Assembly (NCBI RefSeq): GCF_000744735.1
Contig: NZ_JQMM01000001.1
Coordinates: 1,550,001-1,614,000, forward strand
Direction of reading: 5' to 3'
DNA from: Porticoccus hydrocarbonoclasticus MCTG13d
Lineage (GTDB): Bacteria; Pseudomonadota; Gammaproteobacteria; Pseudomonadales; Porticoccaceae
DNA length: 64,000 bases
Shown: piece after piece, positions 15,756 through 23,400 of the stretch
How the letters are laid out: every line of letters starts with the position of its first letter
How positions within the stretch are numbered: the first letter of the stretch is position 1
Program-made: the position numbers and the translations under genes
The notes under the pieces: model-generated
Told to the model about the DNA's origin: nothing
Databases searched by the model: none
The model's input: only the letters and a program-made list of their open reading frames with translations

Positions 15756-18353
15756 ATGGACAATTTTGAAGTTGAATTGAATGAAGATGGTAAAATTATC
15801 GATTTTTTGGATGGGGCTCCTTTAATTCCTGGACCCGAAGAATTCGTAAGGCAAAAGTATCTCAGAATTTTACATTTTGAATATCAATACCCAAAAAATG
15901 TCTTGGCTAAAGAAATTCCAATCTACTACGGCCACTCCGAGTTAAAAGACAAAAATGGTAATCCTGTTAGAGCGGATATAGTTGTTTATCGCTCAGCAAA
16001 AGCTAAAAAGGAAAAAAATCAAGGTGCCATTTCAATGCTTGTGGAATGCAAGGCTCCTACTCTTGAAACAGGATATAACCAACTTGTCTCCTACATCTAC
16101 AATACAAGTGCGGAAGGTGGAGTTTGGTATAACGGTGATGCGCCCCTGTATTTTAGACGACTCACGGCACCTAACAATGACCTAATAGATTGGACGGGCA
16201 TTCCACGGCCAGATGAGGCTTGGGACGCGCTAGGCCAACGAAGAAAAGAAGACCTGAAACGACCCAAAGATATAAAGGGATTGTTAAGGCAGTGCCATAA
16301 TAAGCTTCATGGTCGGGGCGTTGATGGCGACGAAGACGATTTAACCATGGACATGGTTAGAATCATATTGGCAAAAGCCATGGATGAAGAAAAATCGGGT
16401 GAGTTGTGTGAGTTTTATTGTACTCCTGAAGAGTATAGCTCAACAGTAGGGCAATCAACTGTAGCTACCCGTATACATTCTCTCTTTGGAGACGTAGTGG
16501 CGGAGAACAGGGATGTTTTTTCAGAGCATGAAAAAATATCCGTTGGGCCAAGGGCAATATGTGATGTGGTAGTTGAACTGCAGAGATATAGATTGCTCAG
16601 TGACCTTCATGAGTCTGATGACTGGGATATTATGGGTCATGCGTATGAACAATATACTTCAACATACTTAAAAAGGAAGCGTGGTCAATTTTTTACCAAT
16701 CGGTTAGTAGTGGATTTTCTCTCTGAAGTTCTAGACCCAGACTACCAAGATATTATTCTTGACCCTGCAGGCGGGTCTGGTGGATTTCTTACGGGTGCAA
16801 TGAGGCATGTAAGGAAAAAGATCTTATCTTCTAAAGGGACCAATATTTCTAAACAAAGACAGCTCGACAAGCACCGAACAAACTTGTTTATGGTTGAAAT
16901 AAGCAAACGCTTAGTAAAAATTGCAAAAACGGCGATGATTCTCAATGGGGATGGTCACACCGGCATGACCCAAGGTGATTCATTAGGTCCCATAGATTCA
17001 CTCAATGAGAGAGTTGCAGCGCGTTGCGGAATTGGCGCGCCAAAGATTATTTTAACTAATCCGCCCTTCGCTGGTGTTGGAGAGGGCCGAATTACCGACC
17101 CGGACGTCCTGGATAATTTTTCTAGCGGTATTAGGTGGTCAACTAGAAGCGGTGAATATATACCCACAGGTGAGCGAAATACTGAGGGCGTCCCGCCCGA
17201 AATGTTGTTCTTTGAGCGTTGTTTGCGCTGGGTGGCTCCGGGCGGAAGAATCGGCATCGTAATGCCTAAAAGCTTTCTGGATACTAGGACTTATTATCCA
17301 GTTAGACGCCTTCTGCTGGATGAGTACCGGCTGGTTGGCGTTGTAAATTGTCACAAGGATACCTTTCAACCACATACCGGTGTTAGAACTTGCCTTGTGA
17401 TTGTAGAGAGGCCACTTAAAGTTGAAGACTTGCCTCAGGATTATCCTGTGTTCATGGCAATCTCCAAGAAGGTTGGGCAGGACAGTGAAGGGTTCCCAAT
17501 TTTCAGAAGAGATAAAAATAACAATCTCACCGATGAAATTGACCACGATCTGAATGAAATTTTACGCGACTATCATGAATTCAAAATAGGTAAATTGAGA
17601 GAGTCCGAATATAGATTCTCAATTAGAAAGTTAGAAATAGATGAGCTTTTAAGGGTAAATCCACAAGTTTATTTGCCAAACCTGAATGAAACTATCCGTC
17701 AGATTGAATCAATAGATGGTTTAGAAGGCTGGTCAGTGACAACCATTGGTCAACTACATGCTGACATTAGAATATTTAAAGGACCAAGATTAAAAAGTGA
17801 GAATCTGATTGTAGAAGAGGCCGCTGATGGTGTTGAGCCTTACTATACGCCATCCGCTGTCCTTCAAGAAAAATCGGATAGCGCGAAGCTTCTTAATATA
17901 AATTATGCGTCTGAAAAACAACTAGCAACAATCAATGCCGTAAGAGTATTTCGCGGTGATATTGTAGTTACCCGATCAGGAACGATCGGTAGAGTTGCGT
18001 TTATCACAAAGAGATTAAATGGCGCGATTGTTTCGGATGATCTGATAAGGATTAGGATTAAGGACGAAAGCCTTAAATATTATGTTTATCAATTCTTGCA
18101 AACTGATAAGGCTCTGAATCAAATGCTTAGAAATGAGTACGGAGCCGTACAGCAGCATCTAGAGCCAAATCATGTTGCTGATATACTAATACCAGTACCC
18201 GACGATATGAAAGTTCTTGATAAGGTTGTCGATCTTACGAAAGAACAAATAAGACTAAAAGAAGAGTTGGAAGCTGGAAATAAAAACCTTGATGCTGAAA
18301 GTGCCGATCTTTTATCCAGTCTAATAGAGCTTGGCGCTGAGAAAAACGCTTAA
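15756..18353 (+). CDS. single-chain restriction-modification enzyme (nuclease, N6-adenine methylase, specificity)
   Basis: An 865-residue protein joining three activities. An N-terminal HsdR-N-like PD-(D/E)XK nuclease has Asp74 in RADIVVYRS and Glu97/Lys99 in MLVECKAP. An N6-adenine methylase has motif I DPAGGSGGF near 335 and motif IV NPPF near 434. A C-terminal specificity part has one target-recognition domain (from about 665, GWSVTTIGQLHADI) and a terminal coiled coil. No helicase motor is present, so it resembles type IIG rather than type I systems and could restrict and modify alone. Its stop codon lies in an attC site, so it is probably an integron cassette. AT-rich, unlike the chromosome. 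Confidence 0.88.
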   Translation: MDNFEVELNEDGKIIDFLDGAPLIPGPEEFVRQKYLRILHFEYQYPKNVLAKEIPIYYGHSELKDKNGNPVRADIVVYRSAKAKKEKNQGAISMLVECKAPTLETGYNQLVSYIYNTSAEGGVWYNGDAPLYFRRLTAPNNDLIDWTGIPRPDEAWDALGQRRKEDLKRPKDIKGLLRQCHNKLHGRGVDGDEDDLTMDMVRIILAKAMDEEKSGELCEFYCTPEEYSSTVGQSTVATRIHSLFGDVVAENRDVFSEHEKISVGPRAICDVVVELQRYRLLSDLHESDDWDIMGHAYEQYTSTYLKRKRGQFFTNRLVVDFLSEVLDPDYQDIILDPAGGSGGFLTGAMRHVRKKILSSKGTNISKQRQLDKHRTNLFMVEISKRLVKIAKTAMILNGDGHTGMTQGDSLGPIDSLNERVAARCGIGAPKIILTNPPFAGVGEGRITDPDVLDNFSSGIRWSTRSGEYIPTGERNTEGVPPEMLFFERCLRWVAPGGRIGIVMPKSFLDTRTYYPVRRLLLDEYRLVGVVNCHKDTFQPHTGVRTCLVIVERPLKVEDLPQDYPVFMAISKKVGQDSEGFPIFRRDKNNNLTDEIDHDLNEILRDYHEFKIGKLRESEYRFSIRKLEIDELLRVNPQVYLPNLNETIRQIESIDGLEGWSVTTIGQLHADIRIFKGPRLKSENLIVEEAADGVEPYYTPSAVLQEKSDSAKLLNINYASEKQLATINAVRVFRGDIVVTRSGTIGRVAFITKRLNGAIVSDDLIRIRIKDESLKYYVYQFLQTDKALNQMLRNEYGAVQQHLEPNHVADILIPVPDDMKVLDKVVDLTKEQIRLKEELEAGNKNLDAESADLLSSLIELGAEKNA

Positions 18354-18417
18354 CAAATGGCTGTTGCCGGACGTGCCTACGCTGCGCTCCGGCACGCCGC
18401 AAAGCCAGGCGTTATGT
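18348..18417 (+). other. integron attC site 2
   Basis: R'' box GCTTAAC (18348-18354, perfect RYYYAAC) and R' core GTTATGT (18411-18417) bound a 70-bp imperfect palindrome (GCCGGACGTGCC against GGCACGCCGC in the centre, AACAAATGGC against GCCAGGCGTT at the ends). It overlaps the stop of the restriction-modification gene, and the next ORF starts 13 bp beyond, as expected between two cassettes. Confidence 0.85.
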
Positions 18418-18429
18418 TGAAAGGCAATT

Positions 18430-19521
18430 ATGGCACTTGACCTCGACAAACTAATAAAGGCGCACCAATTTAGGCTTGAGACAAAAAGCTTAGGGGAGTT
18501 GCTATGCCACAACTTCTCTCTTTCAGCAATGAGTGAAGCCGGAAAGTGGCTAGTCGACAATGAAAACAAAGACTCTGTTGAATTTGCCAGATATCTTACA
18601 ACCCTTCTATGCCAGCCAGTTGAAAAGGAGGAAGAGAAGGGCTATCGGATTAACAAAGATCAAGCCGAGTTGCTTACTCAGAGCGAACTCGAAGATTTTT
18701 CTAGGCTATTCATTGATAAAAACAAATATCTTTTAGAAGACCAGGATAAGCAGGAAACAATACGGGAAAAAGACGATGACGGTAAAGTTGTCGTCTTTTT
18801 CAAGAATCACATCGCGGATGAACTTCTCAAAAATAATGATGAGTCGGAAACAGATTACCTTCTTCGGGTGGTTGATATATATATCAAGCAATCTAATAAA
18901 AGAACAAAGAAACTATTTGAAAGTGCCACTAAAGGTCTTTTTTCAAGCACCACTCTAGGCCTTTTAGAGGAAAACCAACGAATATCAAATAGCTTGGGAA
19001 GTTCTCTTATTCACCACGAACCTTTCAAGCTTCCTGAAATACCCGAAAATCCGGTTTTTGAAACCAACCGTCAATTAGCTTCTTTTGGCAAAGAGCTGAA
19101 TGAAGTTGCTGCGCTTATTAAGAATATGAACGATCTAGGTGTTCGAATGGCTATGGATTCGGCAGCAGCAACTGCCCGAACAAAATTTTGGAATAATGTC
19201 ATGCTTGTCCTAGGCTTGATCACACTAGGCGTGACCGCGATATTTTCATACCTTAGCTATGCCTCATCAAATGATGCATCGAGCCAAGTAGAAGATTTAC
19301 TTGTTGAGCAGAATACGCTGCTAAAAACTCAAGAAGAAAATCAAAAAGAATTGATCAAAGCAATATCTTCAATCTCTCCTGTCTTGGAGAGATCGGTTAT
19401 ACAAAGACAGGATCAAGAGAAAATGCTACACGGTATGTCTGCGCAGCTAAAAAACATAACAAGGCAATCAAGTTCGCAGCCTTCGGCTGCTAGGACGCCG
19501 CAAAGCGGCGCCTCTGATTGA
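18430..19521 (+). CDS. unknown cassette protein with one C-terminal membrane helix and coiled coils
   Basis: A 363-residue protein I cannot assign. It is mainly helical and charged, with a single hydrophobic helix at about residues 258-278 (NVMLVLGLITLGVTAIFSYL) and a following coiled coil (SSQVEDLLVEQNTLLKTQEENQKELIKAI). The last 17 residues are encoded by the attC-like element, so the original C-terminus may have been different. A large cytoplasmic or periplasmic N-terminal domain anchored by one helix would suit a membrane-tethered sensor or effector, but this is only inference. It begins right after attC site 2. Confidence 0.7.
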   Translation: MALDLDKLIKAHQFRLETKSLGELLCHNFSLSAMSEAGKWLVDNENKDSVEFARYLTTLLCQPVEKEEEKGYRINKDQAELLTQSELEDFSRLFIDKNKYLLEDQDKQETIREKDDDGKVVVFFKNHIADELLKNNDESETDYLLRVVDIYIKQSNKRTKKLFESATKGLFSSTTLGLLEENQRISNSLGSSLIHHEPFKLPEIPENPVFETNRQLASFGKELNEVAALIKNMNDLGVRMAMDSAAATARTKFWNNVMLVLGLITLGVTAIFSYLSYASSNDASSQVEDLLVEQNTLLKTQEENQKELIKAISSISPVLERSVIQRQDQEKMLHGMSAQLKNITRQSSSQPSAARTPQSGASD

Positions 19522-19531
19522 AGCTTTAGCC
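19454..19531 (+). other. degenerate attC-like site 3
   Basis: ACATAAC (19454-19460) followed by AAGGCAATCA, paired with TGATTG further on and a GC-rich centre with two palindromes (GCAGCCTTCGGCTGC, CGCCGCAAAGCGGCG), has attC shape. At the right end the core reads CTTTAGCC instead of CGTTAGCC, so the G of the essential GTT is lost and the site is probably inactive. The preceding ORF runs into it. Confidence 0.65.
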
Positions 19532-19550
19532 CCTTAATAGAAGATTTTTT

Positions 19551-20354
19551 GTGAAAGATAAGGAGTTCGAAAATCTTAACTTAGCTCAACTTAAGAAGAT
19601 GGTTGAGATTTTATTGGCCATTCCAGCAAAAAGAAATGAAATGCTTTTGGCTGCAAGGGATGATTCAAAAGGAAAACTTGCTAATTCCCCATCCAATTTC
19701 TCATGGGCTAGTTTTTATAGTATATCCATCATCGAATTGACAGTGATCTTTTTTAAACTCGCTGGCCTTCAAGACGTGTTGAATAAAGCGCTAGCCACCT
19801 CTGACCCTCAGCAATATATTTTGGATAAGCTGCCTTGTGCCGATGAGCAGATAGCAGTTGATGAAAGCGATCTGCATTCTGAGTATGCGTTGGTTGCTTG
19901 TATCGTTGCTCTTGGGAACTCACTAAGGTCTCTGGAGATTTATGGGCGTTCGCTTAACTATCTTCATGCACAATTCGTGGCTGGCTCTGATGAGGCTCTA
20001 TTTAAGATCATAAGAATTGATCATTCTGCCATTAGTAATCCGGAGATTGCTCGTCGGATTGCCATAGCTGAGATGAAGAGCGATGAGGATTTCTTCAAAC
20101 AGCTCTCTAACGCGCTGCTTAACCGCCCCAAGAAGCCTATGAAACGCTATGGCCCGCTCCGCTACATTCTCGCGACGCTTGACGAGATGGGCTATCTCGA
20201 TTCTCTTGGGGAGAGAGACCTGTATAACCTGCTTTCTTTGGAGCTAGACCTTTACCCTAGAACAGGTGATCCAAGAAGCCTTAAGAGATTTGTTGACCGT
20301 TGGAAGTCTGATGATGCGACACGAAATCGTGATTTCATGTCGTCGCCTTCTTAA
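19551..20354 (+). CDS. unknown cassette-type protein
   Basis: A 267-residue, mostly helical protein with GTG as the likely start, just beyond attC-like site 3. No family recognised. One moderately hydrophobic stretch (SWASFYSISIIELTVIFFKLAGL, residues about 50-72) may be buried rather than membrane-spanning. The C-terminal part (KRYGPLRYILATLDEMGYLDSLGERDLYNLLSLELDLYP) is strongly patterned and conserved-looking. It may belong to the cassette set or to the replication module that follows. AT-rich. Confidence 0.6.
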   Translation: MKDKEFENLNLAQLKKMVEILLAIPAKRNEMLLAARDDSKGKLANSPSNFSWASFYSISIIELTVIFFKLAGLQDVLNKALATSDPQQYILDKLPCADEQIAVDESDLHSEYALVACIVALGNSLRSLEIYGRSLNYLHAQFVAGSDEALFKIIRIDHSAISNPEIARRIAIAEMKSDEDFFKQLSNALLNRPKKPMKRYGPLRYILATLDEMGYLDSLGERDLYNLLSLELDLYPRTGDPRSLKRFVDRWKSDDATRNRDFMSSPS

Positions 20355-20408
20355 GAAATATTCTAATAATGCCATAGCCATGTTCAACAGCTCAAAGGAG
20401 CTACCGAT

Positions 20409-21722
20409 ATGGCTAAAAAAACCTCCCACGATCCTGCAGCCGCTGAGCAGCGTGTTCAGTCGGAGCCAGGCAATGCCGGCCCGACTAACGCGCGCGCAAG
20501 TGGCAGTAAAGCCGAAAAAGGTGCGCTACCCAGTAACACAGCACCTGCTAATTACACCAATTCTGATAATGGCACTCGTATACTTCGCTACGGAGTGGAT
20601 AGTCTCTATTTAACCTGCCGAGGGTTGTTAGATAAAAAAGTCGACGCTCGCCTTGATCAACTAAAACAATTTGCTCAGAGCGACGCCCCTGAAGACATGG
20701 TGCAGGCCGTCTACGAAGCAGGGAACCATTCTTTCGAGGTTTTGGGCAGGGGGATGGGTCGTTTCCCCTTTGTGTTGGTGGATAACTGGTTTCATCTTCA
20801 GGTGTCCAGAGTGACCACTCAGTCTTTACCGATGTGCTTGGTTCAAGTGTCGAGCGAACTGCTCACTCGATCTGGGCTAAAAAGCTCTGTTTCTGCTTTA
20901 CAAGGTGTGGTGGCGAGTCTGGGTCAGATTAAGTCGCCGGTAACAGTGAGCCGGGTTGACCTGTGTATGGATTTTGAGACAGATATTGATCTTGAGTCTA
21001 TTCCTCGTTCCGCCTGGGTGACTCGTTCGCATAGCTTCCAAAGTTACTGGGAGCAGTCTCATTATTCTGGCTGTTCCTTTGGCTTGGGTGGTGATATTTC
21101 ATGCCGCCTGTACAACAAAACTCTGGAGATTAAGAAATCCAAAAAAACGTATATGCATGAGCCTTGGACAGAGGCAGGTTGGTTGGGTGAAAAAACAGTC
21201 TGGCGATTAGAGTTTCAGCTCCGTCGTTCTGTTCTAAAAGAACTTCGTATTGAGACGCCTGTCGATTTAGAACATAACCTGGAAGGTATCTGGAAATACG
21301 CCATGACCTCATGGCTTCGGTTGACGATCCCGGACAGTGACAGTAACCAGACTCGTCGGGAAGATCACCCCTTGTGGATCAAGCTCCGTGATGAGCGGTG
21401 GCACCAATATCCCCAGGAGCCCCTTTACCGTGTCTCCAAGTCTCGTGTTCCCACAGATGAACGCTTATTCCTTCACGGTATTGGTTCTATCACTTCGTTT
21501 ATGGCCCGCGAAAATATTGAGGATATTGATGAAGGATTTCGTGCTTTTCAGAAAGAGGCTCAGTTATACCATTTAACCCAAAGTCAGAGAACGGATAGGG
21601 GCCTGATCAGTTATGTGCGTGAGAAGGTGAAGGTTAAATCACGCAAGTACAATCAGTTGCGCGACCCTAATTATGCCGAAACTAGGGCAAAAGCCTACCG
21701 CAAGGGGAAGGAGGGTGAGTAA
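20409..21722 (+). CDS. replication initiation factor (Rep_trans/RstA-like)
   Basis: A 437-residue protein of the replication-initiation factor family found in filamentous-phage-like and integrative elements. Residues about 60-360 hold the typical pattern: YGVDSLYLTCRGLLDKKVD, FPFVLVDNWFHLQVSR, SRVDLCMDFETD and SCRLYNKTLEIKKSKKTYM. These proteins nick double-stranded DNA to start rolling-circle replication. The start is supported by AAAGGAG at 20396. It forms a compact module with the HTH gene (3-bp spacing) and the integrase and is the autonomous part of the island. Confidence 0.85.
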   Translation: MAKKTSHDPAAAEQRVQSEPGNAGPTNARASGSKAEKGALPSNTAPANYTNSDNGTRILRYGVDSLYLTCRGLLDKKVDARLDQLKQFAQSDAPEDMVQAVYEAGNHSFEVLGRGMGRFPFVLVDNWFHLQVSRVTTQSLPMCLVQVSSELLTRSGLKSSVSALQGVVASLGQIKSPVTVSRVDLCMDFETDIDLESIPRSAWVTRSHSFQSYWEQSHYSGCSFGLGGDISCRLYNKTLEIKKSKKTYMHEPWTEAGWLGEKTVWRLEFQLRRSVLKELRIETPVDLEHNLEGIWKYAMTSWLRLTIPDSDSNQTRREDHPLWIKLRDERWHQYPQEPLYRVSKSRVPTDERLFLHGIGSITSFMARENIEDIDEGFRAFQKEAQLYHLTQSQRTDRGLISYVREKVKVKSRKYNQLRDPNYAETRAKAYRKGKEGE

Positions 21723-21725
21723 GTC

Positions 21726-22133
21726 ATGCGAACCTTCACTCTTGAAGAGGCTGCTGCCTTGCTTCATATGTCTTCCGCGGTTCTGTGCCGCAAAGCTCGC
21801 GAGGGTTCAGTTCGTGCTGCCAAGCCAGGCAAGCGATGGGTGTTTCTGGAAGAAGATCTTGTCTCCTATCTGCACTCGCTTTATTCTGGCCCTGGGCAAG
21901 CGCCGCTAAGTGACTGTAAGGAGGATACCTTATGGCACTCTTCAAACGCGGTGATGTCTGGTGGGTCAGATTCATCGCACCCAATGGACGGCGAATACGC
22001 CGCTCGACTGGGACTAGCGACGAGGAACAGGCCAGGGAATACCATGACAGGCTCAAAGTTGAACAGTGGCGAGTTCACTGGCTCGGCGAAAAGCCAAGGC
22101 GGACGTGGCAGGAAGCGGTCGTCCGCTGGTTGA
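21726..22133 (+). CDS. HTH/excisionase-type DNA-binding protein overlapping the integrase
   Basis: A 135-residue protein with a MerR/excisionase-like helix-turn-helix at residues 1-55 (FTLEEAAALLHMSSAVLCRKAREGSVRAAKPGKRWVFLEEDLVSYL). Such proteins direct excision or control the integrase. The remaining 80 residues are polar, Gly/Ser-rich and encoded in a different frame over the first 202 bp of the integrase gene. The overlap is longer than usual, but both starts look genuine. Confidence 0.75.
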   Translation: MRTFTLEEAAALLHMSSAVLCRKAREGSVRAAKPGKRWVFLEEDLVSYLHSLYSGPGQAPLSDCKEDTLWHSSNAVMSGGSDSSHPMDGEYAARLGLATRNRPGNTMTGSKLNSGEFTGSAKSQGGRGRKRSSAG

Positions 22134-22966
22134 ACGAAAGAGATGACAAGGCTGACCATCAAAAGGATGTGGGAAAGCTGCGCTGGCTAGATCAGTATCT
22201 GGGCCGGTTGTACTTGGATCAGGTGTCTCGTGATGTGATTGACGAGATCGCCGGTGTCAAGAAGGCAACCGCCAGTGCGTCTACAGCCAATCGTTATCTG
22301 GCCTTGATCCGTGCGATTCTGCGGGCGGCTAGGGACGAGTGGGAGTGGATCGAGCGTGCGCCCCGTGTGCGTCTCTTTCGGGAACCGAAAAAACGAGTGC
22401 GTTGGCTCACAGAACAGGAAGCGGCGATTTTGCTGCGTGAGTTGCCGGAGCATTTGGCGGATATGGCTGCCTTTACCTTGGCAACCGGATTGCGGCAGCG
22501 CAACGTCAGCTACCTGCGCTGGGATCAATTGAGTCTGGAGCGCCGCATAGCGTGGATTTATGCGGATCAATCCAAGTCTCGCAAGGCCTTTGCCGTACCC
22601 TTAAATGGGGATGCGGTGACGATACTGCGCCGCCGACTGGGACAACACGATACCTTCGTGTTTACCTACAAGGATGCGCCAGTGGATCGTACGTCAACCA
22701 AGGCCTGGCAGAATGCACTCAGACGTGCAGGTATCCAGGATTTCCGCTGGCATGATTTGCGGCATACCTGGGCATCTTGGCACGTACAGAAGGGAACCTC
22801 GCTTCAGGAATTGCTGGAGCTGGGTGGATGGTCGAGCTATGACATGGTGCTTCGTTACGCGCATTTGGCGGGCGAACATCTGCACAGCGCGGCGGGTAAC
22901 GTCCAGGGCACAATTTTGGCACAGTCAAAAAATGAAAAAGGCCTGCGATTGGCTGCAGGCCTTTAA
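21932..22966 (+). CDS. tyrosine recombinase (integrase) at tRNA-Phe
   Basis: A 344-residue phage-type integrase. An N-terminal arm-binding part (ALFKRGDVWWVRFIAPNGRRI) is followed by a core-binding domain and a catalytic domain with the full set of residues: Arg in TGLRQRN, Lys in KSRKAFAVPL, HDLRHTWASW, GGWSS and the nucleophile Tyr in VLRYAHL. It has a perfect Shine-Dalgarno AAGGAGG. It should integrate the element into the 3' half of tRNA-Phe, which lies 5 bp beyond. Its last codons run through the terminator hairpin of the tRNA gene, and the same end sequence is repeated at copies A and B. Confidence 0.93.
   Translation: MALFKRGDVWWVRFIAPNGRRIRRSTGTSDEEQAREYHDRLKVEQWRVHWLGEKPRRTWQEAVVRWLNERDDKADHQKDVGKLRWLDQYLGRLYLDQVSRDVIDEIAGVKKATASASTANRYLALIRAILRAARDEWEWIERAPRVRLFREPKKRVRWLTEQEAAILLRELPEHLADMAAFTLATGLRQRNVSYLRWDQLSLERRIAWIYADQSKSRKAFAVPLNGDAVTILRRRLGQHDTFVFTYKDAPVDRTSTKAWQNALRRAGIQDFRWHDLRHTWASWHVQKGTSLQELLELGGWSSYDMVLRYAHLAGEHLHSAAGNVQGTILAQSKNEKGLRLAAGL
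22937..22964 (-). terminator. terminator of tRNA-Phe inside the integrase 3' end
   Basis: Stem AAAGGCCTGC / GCAGGCCTTT with an 8-base loop; on the minus strand it is followed by T-rich sequence. It lies 8 nt beyond the CCA end of tRNA-Phe and at the same time encodes the last residues of the integrase. The same hairpin is present at attachment copies A (13770-13798) and B (15236-15263). Confidence 0.8.
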
Positions 22967-22971
22967 ATACG

Positions 22972-23047
22972 TGGTGCCCAGAGGCGGAATCGAACCACCG
23001 ACACGAGGATTTTCAATCCTCTGCTCTACCAACTGAGCTATCTGGGC
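22972..23047 (-). tRNA. tRNA-Phe (GAA)
   Basis: A 76-nt cloverleaf with encoded CCA. The acceptor stem GCCCAGA pairs with TCTGGGC. The D-arm contains AGCTCAGTTGGTAGAGC, the anticodon loop TTGAAAA gives anticodon GAA, and the T-arm loop is GTTCGATTC. It is the intact copy; its 3' half serves as the attachment site of the island to its left. Confidence 0.98.
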
Positions 23048-23123
23048 ATTTCTACCAGTGGTAACTGGCGAAGGCGCGTATTAAACCTTCTCATATTTCC
23101 AGCGTCAAGGGTGGGCGCGGAAA

Positions 23124-23396
23124 TTATTCCGCAGGCGGTACATAGCCCTCCGCCTGGTCGATGTCCTGACCGGAGAGAAACCTGTCCCGCTGTTCGTTCA
23201 GGTAGGTGCGGGCGGTCATGTCCATCATGTTGAGGTGTTTCTCGTTGATCAGACGGGTCTGGTGTTCGAGCCATTCCAGCCAGGCCTGTTTGGAGACGTG
23301 TTCGTAGATATCCTGTCCTTTGGGGCCGGGGAAGGGCGGTGCATCGAGTCCTTCCAGTTCCCGGTTGAGCTTTTTGCAGTGAACCATACGTGCCAT
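23124..23396 (-). CDS. yggX: YggX, Fe(II)-trafficking/oxidative damage protection protein
   Basis: A 90-residue protein of the YggX family: MVHCKKLNRELEGLDAPPFPGPKGQDIYEHVSKQAWLEW with the conserved cysteine near residue 7, then LINEKHLNMMD and the helical tail. It is thought to help iron supply to labile Fe-S clusters and protect them from oxidation. It lies 4 bp after mutY, the usual gammaproteobacterial arrangement; MutY itself carries an Fe-S cluster. Confidence 0.97.
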   Translation of the reverse strand: MARMVHCKKLNRELEGLDAPPFPGPKGQDIYEHVSKQAWLEWLEHQTRLINEKHLNMMDMTARTYLNEQRDRFLSGQDIDQAEGYVPPAE

Positions 23397-23400
23397 TGGA

